The notes beneath the pieces were generated by a model. The model searched no databases, was not told the DNA's origin, and saw nothing but the letters and a program-made list of their open reading frames with translations. The translations under genes were made by a program, and so were the position numbers. DNA of 57,879 nucleotides from Deltaproteobacteria bacterium (GTDB lineage: Bacteria > Desulfobacterota > Binatia > UBA1149 > CAITLU01). Below, one piece after another: positions 8,391 to 14,093 of the stretch (position 1 is its first letter; each line of letters opens with the position of its first letter). Location of the stretch: positions 1 through 57,879 of the forward strand of contig JACRCR010000075.1 in NCBI GenBank assembly GCA_016218925.1. Reading direction: 5' to 3'.

Positions 8391-8766
8391 ACGTGACTCC
8401 GACGTAATCGCTACACTCGACCCGCGACGCCAACGCCTGCTCGAGCGCTACCGGAAAGAGTACGAAGAGCTCAAGGCGGAGCTCGCTGAGATCGGCTATG
8501 TTGTACTGGGATCGGTGACCGAACGCCGCATGACGTGCAGTACCTCGGCATGCGCATGCCACGTGGACCCCGAGGCCCGCCACGGACCGTACTATCAGTG
8601 GAGTTGGAAAGAAGCCGGACGAACGGTCTCGTGCTACCTGGACCAGGATCGGGCAAAGCTCTGTCGCAAGTGGATCGCCAACAGCAGACGGCTGGAGCGC
8701 ATTCTCAAACGGATGCGTGGGTTGTCGCTACGCGTAGCGCGGCTCTACGAAATTGCCCAGAAATGA
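8383..8766 (+). CDS. DUF6788 family protein, IS passenger
   Basis: 127 residues from ATG 8383. A GTG at 8353 is in frame but would place the start on the far side of the palindrome. The N-terminal half (LERYRKEYEELKAELAEIG) is a probable coiled coil. The centre has a small Cys/His cluster (TCSTSACACHVDP) followed by RHGPYYQWSWKEAGRTVSCYL, the hallmark of this family, and the C-terminus is a basic helix. Members are often found beside transposases; their role is unknown, and DNA binding or accessory transposition functions are only guesses. It ends four bases before the right inverted repeat, so it belongs to the element. Confidence 0.8.
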   Translation: MSTRDSDVIATLDPRRQRLLERYRKEYEELKAELAEIGYVVLGSVTERRMTCSTSACACHVDPEARHGPYYQWSWKEAGRTVSCYLDQDRAKLCRKWIANSRRLERILKRMRGLSLRVARLYEIAQK

Positions 8767-9330
8767 CCGTCGGGACGTGCGGAAAGTAAGTTGCGTCGCT
8801 CCGATGGAAGCCGCATTGAAATACTCCCCGAGCGCATCCGCAACCGCACGGATAGTCTTGAACGACACAGTTACGGCCGGCGCAGCCAATCCCAACACGT
8901 TGCCTTTGGCCAAATGAGCGAGCTGCACATTGCGCATCGTTCGCATGTCATCCATGGCGAATACCAGTTGCTGAGAAGGACACGCACTATCCAATCGCTT
9001 TCGCATAGCCTGGCGGTGCGTGGCCAACAGAGCGTCCCTGATCAACCATGCACCAAATTTGTCGAGCGTCGAGGCATCACGTCGTCGATCACCCCAAACT
9101 CTTGTGGCGATGATGACTGATTCTCTCAGCATCAGTTGAGTGAGGTACCAGAAGAGAGCTTGAGGTGCTTCGAACAGCTCCCGGTCGAATCTGATGATCT
9201 GGCCTAACAGGTGCACGTTCGTGTTGAGTAGAATCAACTCATCACATAGTCGCGAGCGCCGGAGGTCGTACTCCTTACGGTACGACGGTCGGAGCATTTC
9301 ACTTGGATTCAGGTCATCCAGGGTGCTCAT
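8728..9330 (-). CDS. HEPN/AbiU2-like protein truncated by the IS, with an IS-encoded C-terminal tail
   Basis: 200 residues from ATG 9330, with GGAG eleven bases upstream; the frame is open to 9579 but the extra part has no clear signal. The body is all-helical (YDLRRSRLCDELILLNTNVHLLGQ and FDRELFEAPQALFWYLTQLML). It carries RNVQLAHLAKGN, an R-x5-H segment like the RNase motif of HEPN proteins, and resembles AbiU2-like HEPN proteins. At 8790 the frame enters the IS, so the last ~20 residues (from LTFRTSRR to EPRYA) are translated inverted repeat and IS sequence; the native C-terminus is lost. Family members are often defence or toxin RNases. Activity here is doubtful because of the truncation. 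Confidence 0.6.
   Translation of the reverse strand: MSTLDDLNPSEMLRPSYRKEYDLRRSRLCDELILLNTNVHLLGQIIRFDRELFEAPQALFWYLTQLMLRESVIIATRVWGDRRRDASTLDKFGAWLIRDALLATHRQAMRKRLDSACPSQQLVFAMDDMRTMRNVQLAHLAKGNVLGLAAPAVTVSFKTIRAVADALGEYFNAASIGATQLTFRTSRRSFLGNFVEPRYA
8771..8790 (-). repeat. IS right terminal inverted repeat
   Basis: CGGGACGTGCGGAAAGTAAG, the reverse complement of the left end with one mismatch. Codons of the truncated HEPN-type gene begin immediately outside, at 8791. Confidence 0.88.
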
Positions 9331-9585
9331 TGAGAACTGCTCCAGCTCACCTTCATATACCCAGACCCGTTCAATTCGCGCATGCTCACGATTCTCGCTC
9401 GCATCTTGCTCCGTGACGTAGCGAGAGGGAAGGGAAGCCGCGCGACGTCGCGTCACTTCTGCAGAGTTGCAACTACCTGGGCGCCGGTGACTGATCTCGC
9501 GAGCACGGCCTGGATAAGTCGGAATGACGGACACGATCGCCGAACCGGACATGGATGTTGGCCGGAGACCCTGCCTCACCCCCCA

Positions 9586-9900
9586 CTACCTGCGCCGCGG
9601 CGAACGTCCGGTCAGCCGCGTGATGATCTGATACCCGACCCAGCGAAACGGCTCAGGTGGAATGAACGGCAGGCAGCTCCGGGAAAACGGCGGATCGCGC
9701 CAAGGTTCGTGATCGCCAGCGTACCGCTTCCAGCGGTTGGTGATCAGTGCGGCGTCGTGGCTTGGCGAGCGAGTCGCAATGCCGGCGCGCCCGGCTTGCG
9801 GCGCGGAGCCGCCCCCGTTGCCGAGCCCCGGAAAGTAGTCGTGACGGCGCTTCTCTATCGCGTCGTAGCGTGCGTGAAAGGGGCGTCCGGCACCGGCCAA
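9586..9900 (-). pseudogene. Degenerate duplicate of the 3' part of the neighbouring FAD oxidoreductase gene
   Basis: The frame ends in [21 protein letters not shown] and contains [13 protein letters not shown] and ALITNRWK, closely matching the C-terminus of the gene at 11088-12578 ([42 protein letters not shown]). Compared with that gene it lacks a block of about 170 bases containing the C-terminal FAD-contact region, and lacks the 36-bp repeat expansion. Faint similarity continues to ~9930. No N-terminal FAD domain precedes it, so it cannot encode an enzyme. Same orientation as the intact copy; the intervening ~1.2 kb holds a PIN toxin module. Confidence 0.85.
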
Positions 9901-9951
9901 CCGCCGATCCGATACATGTGATGGCGGTCAGCAACTAAGCTCCGATCCCTG

Positions 9952-10218
9952 TCAGCCCCGCGGAGCGCTCGCACTGCGTCGCTGATCATGATGCCCACGT
10001 TCGATGTCCGTCGTCGGATGCGCGCCGTTGCTGGACCCACGGCCGCGCTCCTTGCGTTGCGCGTCCTTTCGGCACACGCCGGCAAGCGCAGCCGTTCTGG
10101 CCATGTCGAAGAATTCGAGTATCTGCTCTCGTGACATCCGAGCGAGATTCCGCGCTTGTTCGTCTCGGATCGCGCGGACAAGGGTCACGGCGTCCTCTTC
10201 AGGCAAGGGCTTCTTCAT
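9952..10218 (-). CDS. Small protein overlapping a PIN toxin, candidate antitoxin
   Basis: 88 residues from ATG 10218, with a strong GAGAGGTGA ribosome binding site. The start lies 20 bases inside the PIN toxin's 3' end, a typical overlap of a toxin-first module. The first ~50 residues (LVRAIRDEQARNLARMSREQILEFFDMAR) look like the short helical antitoxins that follow VapC-like proteins in this gene order; the remaining tail is low complexity and basic. No DNA-binding fold is obvious. The pairing rests on position, so the role is inferred. Confidence 0.6.
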   Translation of the reverse strand: MKKPLPEEDAVTLVRAIRDEQARNLARMSREQILEFFDMARTAALAGVCRKDAQRKERGRGSSNGAHPTTDIERGHHDQRRSASAPRG

Positions 10219-10672
10219 CGGGAATCACCTCTCGGGGCGAGTATATCGCAAGTTGGCCGTAGCCCAAATCCAGGTTCACGGCATTGAACCGCCGGATCCT
10301 GTCGAATCGCACGATGTGTTTGAAGTTCCAGCTGACGAGAACATCCGCCCGCGCGACGGTCGCAACGGCGATGTGAAGCATGTCGTTGCGAAATCGCGGC
10401 CCGAGGACACGATGTCGTTGATACGACTCCTGAAGTTCGAGTGTCTCTGCGGTGACGTGGAGAAGCTCCGCTCCGCCGGAAAGAAGCTCCGCGTGAAGTT
10501 CGCGAATGCGCGACGGTGCCAACTCCACTTCCGCCGCGGTCACCGCCGACAACAGCGCCCGGAACCGCCCGGCGCGCACTGCGCGAATGACAAGGTTCGA
10601 CCATTCCGCGAATTCAACGTCGAAGCAGCCTCCGATAACGGAAGTGTCGAGGTAGATTCGGAGACGCTTCAC
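10199..10672 (-). CDS. PIN domain toxin (VapC-like RNase)
   Basis: 157 residues from GTG 10672. The N-terminal strand RIYLDTSVIGG has the first PIN Asp (D9). SAVTAAEVE supplies the conserved Glu (E48), and FRNDMLHIAVATVARADVLVSWNFKHIV supplies N96/D97 and the W-N-F-K-H segment typical of PIN nucleases in toxin-antitoxin modules. The predicted activity is metal-dependent endoribonuclease. All acidic positions are kept, so the toxin looks intact. The small downstream gene overlaps it by 20 bases. The frame is open up to 10720, but the extra residues lack a family match. Confidence 0.82.
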   Translation of the reverse strand: MKRLRIYLDTSVIGGCFDVEFAEWSNLVIRAVRAGRFRALLSAVTAAEVELAPSRIRELHAELLSGGAELLHVTAETLELQESYQRHRVLGPRFRNDMLHIAVATVARADVLVSWNFKHIVRFDRIRRFNAVNLDLGYGQLAIYSPREVIPDEEALA

Positions 10673-11087
10673 TCGGAGATCGAGTCCCCATCCCGTACGC
10701 TCGACATCGGATGGTCGCACGGACTCCGGCGATTCTTGATGTTACGATCGACCCTTCCGGCATCCCTACCCAGCAACGCCGGCACTTCTCGGAGGAATCC
10801 TCGCACCCTCGAGGTCATGTGGCGATCTTAGACTTGCCGCCGAGCCCCAACAAACGATTCGAGCTCATCAGCGCGAGACGTTACACTGTTGTAATGCGTC
10901 TCGCGCCGGTCCGCTCACACCGAAAACAGCCCTCCGCGATGGGGCGGGTGCGGCATTCGCGAACGAGGAAGGTCTCGCGGGGTGAAGGCATGCGTGTCCA
11001 ACAGCAATTGCATGGCGTCCCTGCCTGGAATGCCTCGGGCAGCCCAACGCGTGCGCGATCCGCCACCTCGCGCGCGTCTTCTCCCCA
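10673..11087. other. Intergenic interval between PIN toxin and oxidoreductase
   Basis: About 415 bases without a credible gene; open frames are short and Arg/Pro-rich. It holds the presumed promoter of the PIN module and one strong stem-loop at 10871-10906. Its right end, from ~11083 (CCCCACTACC), is where similarity with the degenerate duplicate near 9582 begins. Confidence 0.5.
10871..10906. repeat. Strong isolated inverted repeat (10-bp stem)
   Basis: GCGCGAGACG (10871-10880) pairs perfectly with CGTCTCGCGC (10897-10906). Within the 16-base loop, TTAC and GTAA can extend the pairing. There is no U-tract on either strand, so it is not a typical terminator, and it lies ~200 bases from the nearest start codon. 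Confidence 0.65.
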
Positions 11088-12578
11088 CTACCGCCGCCGC
11101 GGCGAACGCCCCGTCAGCCGCGTGACGATCTGATACCCGACCCAGCGAAACGGATCAGGCGGAATGAACGGCAGACGGCGCTGGTAGAATGGCAAGTCGC
11201 GCCACGGCTCATGATCGCCCGCGTAGAGATCGGCGAGCACGCGACCGGCAAGCGCCGCCAGTGCCAGGCCGTGGCCGCTGTAGCCGAGCGCGTAGTAGAG
11301 ATTGCGCGCGGCGCCGCCCACTCCCATCGTGCAGACACGGTCGAAGGTGAGCGCCAGCGGCCCGCTCCAGCGGTGCGTGATCAGTGCGTCGACGTGGCTT
11401 GGCGAGCGTGGCCCCGCGCGGTCCCGCCAAGCTCGTCCCGCCGATGCAGCGCCGCGACCCTGCCCGGCGCGTCCCGCCGATGCAGCGCCGCGACCCTGCC
11501 CGGCTCGTCCCGCCGGCCCGGCGCCGCCACTCCGCCCCGCTTGTCCCGCCGGCGCACCAACGCCGCCGACCCCGAGCACCGGAAAGTACTCGCGAAGTCG
11601 CTCTTCGATCGCGTCGTACGCGCGCGCGGAAGGCTCCTCCAGCACCGGCGAACCACCCATCCTATAGCTGTAGGCGGCGTTGCCGCCGCCGCCGAAGACC
11701 ATGCGTCCTGCCGGAGTACGACACCCGTAAGCGATGCGATCGAGATCGTCGGTGAAACCCTCGTGACCGCTCCAGCCGAGCGCCGCCCACACCTCCTGCG
11801 GCAGCGGCCGCGTCGCGACGACGTGCGAATGCAGCGCCAGGATACCGGAGCGGAAGTAGCCTAGACTTGGCGTATAGGCGTTGGTAGCGAGCACGACCGC
11901 TCCAGCGCGCACCGTCGACGAGCCCGTCCCAAGCGTAACCGTCGTTCCTTCTTCAACGCGAAGCACCGGCGTGTCCTCGTAGATCTCGACCCCGCGCGCG
12001 ATCAGCACTTCGCGCAGGCCGCGCACCAGCGCTGCAGAGTTGACGCGACCCGCGCTCGGATCGAGCACCGCCCCGTACGCCCCATGAACGCCGCTGGCCG
12101 CGCCCGCCAGCCAGCGCAGCGGGAGCCCCCACGAGTTGGCGACTTCGACGCGGCGCCGCGCCTCCTCGGCGCCCGCCGCGGTAGTGGAGACTTCGAGGCA
12201 CCCGCTGCGAACGAAGCCGGCGTCGAGACCGCAGCGCGACGCGAGCTGTTCGACGATGTCGATGCCGCGGCAGGTTACCTGGTAGATGCGCAGCGCGGTG
12301 GCGGCGTCGCGCGCCTCGACGCCGTTGATGCCGGCGAGCACCTGACCGCCGTTGCGACCGCTGGCACCGTTGGCCAGCGACCTGGCCTCGAGCAACACGA
12401 CGTGCAGCTTCGGGAAGCGCTCCGACAGGTGCCAGGCGGTCGAGACGCCGGTCAGGCCACCGCCGACGATGGCGACGTCGGCGCTCAGGTCTCGCGACAA
12501 GGCGGGGACAGAGTGGTACGGCGGCGCCTCATCCAGCCAGCACGAGCGGTTGTCGTCGATTCGGTCGGGCCCTGCCAC
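11088..12578 (-). CDS. FAD-dependent oxidoreductase, PuuB/OrdL-like (DAO family)
   Basis: 496 residues from GTG 12578; upstream codons are open but Arg/Pro-rich. The Rossmann FAD site DVAIVGGGLTGVSTAWHLSE lies ~30 residues in, followed by SLANGASGRNGGQV, the DAO-family loop next to the flavin. The tail has YYALGYSGHGLALAALAG, the second FAD contact. Relatives oxidise gamma-glutamylputrescine, glycine or other amines at the cytoplasmic face. The divergent neighbour is a PotA-like ATPase, which fits polyamine use but is only suggestive. An unusual ~45-residue Gly/Ala/Arg-rich insert, built from a 12-residue repeat (GRAGQGRGAASA), interrupts the substrate domain before SPSHVDALITHRW. A broken copy of the 3' end lies at 9586-9900. 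Confidence 0.88.
   Translation of the reverse strand: MAGPDRIDDNRSCWLDEAPPYHSVPALSRDLSADVAIVGGGLTGVSTAWHLSERFPKLHVVLLEARSLANGASGRNGGQVLAGINGVEARDAATALRIYQVTCRGIDIVEQLASRCGLDAGFVRSGCLEVSTTAAGAEEARRRVEVANSWGLPLRWLAGAASGVHGAYGAVLDPSAGRVNSAALVRGLREVLIARGVEIYEDTPVLRVEEGTTVTLGTGSSTVRAGAVVLATNAYTPSLGYFRSGILALHSHVVATRPLPQEVWAALGWSGHEGFTDDLDRIAYGCRTPAGRMVFGGGGNAAYSYRMGGSPVLEEPSARAYDAIEERLREYFPVLGVGGVGAPAGQAGRSGGAGPAGRAGQGRGAASAGRAGQGRGAASAGRAWRDRAGPRSPSHVDALITHRWSGPLALTFDRVCTMGVGGAARNLYYALGYSGHGLALAALAGRVLADLYAGDHEPWRDLPFYQRRLPFIPPDPFRWVGYQIVTRLTGRSPRRR
11431..11538. repeat. 36-bp tandem repeat inside the oxidoreductase gene
   Basis: Two nearly identical 36-base units (11431-11466 and 11467-11502), each running from GCKCGTCCCGCCGATG to ACCCTGCCCG. 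A diverged third follows (11503-11538) and further decay reaches ~11570. The length is a multiple of three, so the frame is kept and a 12-residue peptide repeat results. Confidence 0.85.
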
Positions 12579-12771
12579 GCGGCCAGTGTGCCTCGTTGGC
12601 GGCGCATTTACACGAGCGGGCCTCCGGCGGGCGCCGTTGCGCAGCCGGCACGCCGAGCGTCTTGCGGGTCCGCGGCGCATCTGTCAAAAGCGCGAACCGG
12701 GCCTCCGGTGCGACGCCGGATGCTGTTCCATCGCGCGACGTGCCACCAATGGGCGCCGCCCGGGAGAGAAG

Positions 12772-13911
12772 CTGCTGAGCACACTGGCGACCACGCACAA
12801 CGGCGACCCCGAGGTCCCGGTCATCTCGCTCGAGAACGTGCACAAACGTTTCGGCTCCTTCGTCGCGGTCGAGCGGGCCAACTTCGAGATCCGCCGCGGC
12901 GAGTTCTTCTCGATGCTGGGCCCCTCGGGCTGCGGCAAGACCACCATGCTGCGGATGATCGCCGGCTTCGAAGAAGTCAGCGCCGGCCGCATCCGCCTGG
13001 ACGGTGTGGACGTCTCGACGGTGCCGCCCTACCGTCGCAACGTCAACACCGTCTTCCAGCAGTACGCGCTGTTCCCTCACCTGAACGTCTTCGACAACGT
13101 CGCGTTCGGTCCGCGCAGCAAGGGAATCGCCGAGGCCGAGGTCAAACGACGCATCGGCGAGATGCTCGAAGTGGTGCGGCTGCAGGACTACGCCACGCGG
13201 CGCCCCGACCAGCTCTCGGGCGGCCAGCGACAGCGAGTCGCGCTGGCCCGCGCGCTGGTCAACTTCCCGAGCGCGCTGCTGCTGGACGAGCCGCTGAGCG
13301 CGCTGGACTTGAAGCTGCGTCAGGCCATGCAACTGGAACTCAAACGCATCCAGCGCGAGATCGGCATCGCGTTCGTCTTCGTCACCCACGATCAGGAAGA
13401 AGCGCTGACGATGTCGGATCGCACCGCGGTGATGAGCGAAGGCCGCGTCGAGCAGGTAGGCACGCCCGAAGAAATCTACCACTCGCCCGCGACGGTTTTC
13501 GTCGCCGGCTTCATCGGAACCGCCAACCTGATCCCGGTGCGGGTGGTGCGCAGCGCCTCGGCGCGGGCCGAAGTGGAACTGGCCGGCGGCCAGCAGGCCC
13601 AAGTCCCGGCGACCGCGGGAACCTTTTCATCGGGCGACCGCGCCGTCGTGATGGTCAGACCCGAGCGCGTCAAGCTCAGCGCCCAGCGTCCAGAGAATGG
13701 CGGCCGCTGGTGTACGGTGCCGGTGACCGTGACCGAGATCATCTTCCAGGGTCCGGTGCTGCGCTGCCTGCTACGCGACAGCGCCGGCGACGAACTGACC
13801 GCGCACATCGACGGCGCCGAGCGCCCGCCCGGACTCGCCCACGGCGCAGCGATGTGGGCCGTGTGGGACACCGCCGCGGTCCGACTGCTGCCGCCACGCG
13901 CGCAGGGGTGA
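12772..13911 (+). CDS. ABC transporter ATP-binding protein, PotA-like
   Basis: About 379 residues. Walker A GPSGCGKTT, signature LSGGQRQR, Walker B ALLLDEPLSALD and the switch His in FVTHDQEEALTMSD are all present, followed by a C-terminal TOBE domain (~270 on) as in PotA/spermidine-putrescine and iron importers. The start is uncertain: no ATG, GTG or TTG lies close to the domain in this frame, so a CTG at 12772 or 12775, after GGGAGAG, is the best local choice; upstream GTG codons in the open frame would add a long unrelated extension. No permease or binding-protein gene is adjacent, so it either serves distant partners or is an orphan. The divergent oxidoreductase hints at polyamines. Confidence 0.88.
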   Translation: MLSTLATTHNGDPEVPVISLENVHKRFGSFVAVERANFEIRRGEFFSMLGPSGCGKTTMLRMIAGFEEVSAGRIRLDGVDVSTVPPYRRNVNTVFQQYALFPHLNVFDNVAFGPRSKGIAEAEVKRRIGEMLEVVRLQDYATRRPDQLSGGQRQRVALARALVNFPSALLLDEPLSALDLKLRQAMQLELKRIQREIGIAFVFVTHDQEEALTMSDRTAVMSEGRVEQVGTPEEIYHSPATVFVAGFIGTANLIPVRVVRSASARAEVELAGGQQAQVPATAGTFSSGDRAVVMVRPERVKLSAQRPENGGRWCTVPVTVTEIIFQGPVLRCLLRDSAGDELTAHIDGAERPPGLAHGAAMWAVWDTAAVRLLPPRAQG

Positions 13912-14033
13912 GTCTGGCGGCGGTCAAACGCTGCGGCGCGCCGGACTGCTGCCTGCGCGCGCGCAGAAGTGAGGGATCACCGTCACTTGCCGTGCTTCCG
14001 ACTCAGTTGCTGCCTCCGCGCGCGCAGAAGCGA
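13881..14033. repeat. Three decayed ~60-bp repeats at and after the potA-like stop
   Basis: The block CCGACTGCTGCC...CGCGCGCAG...GTGAG at the end of the ATPase gene (13881-13912) recurs at 13941-13974 and 13998-14033 with small changes. The region between the stop codon and the next gene's end is therefore made of copies of the gene's own 3' terminus. Confidence 0.6.
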
Positions 14034-14093
14034 GGCACCTGCCTCACTGCCCTGCTCCCCTGCACGCCTGCAGCGGCGAAGGCGCGGGCGCGC

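Larger units (their letters stand above)
6573..8790 (-). mobile_element. IS1634-type insertion sequence, 2218 bp
   Basis: Bounded by 20-bp inverted repeats with one mismatch (CTTACTTTCCGC, G or C, then GTCCCG). It contains a transposase on the minus strand and a divergent DUF6788 gene on the plus strand. The bases flanking the two ends (TCGAT on the left, TTGCG on the right) do not match, so no target-site duplication is visible. Different genes are broken at each side: darT on the left, a HEPN-type gene on the right. Both IS genes look intact. Confidence 0.88.
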
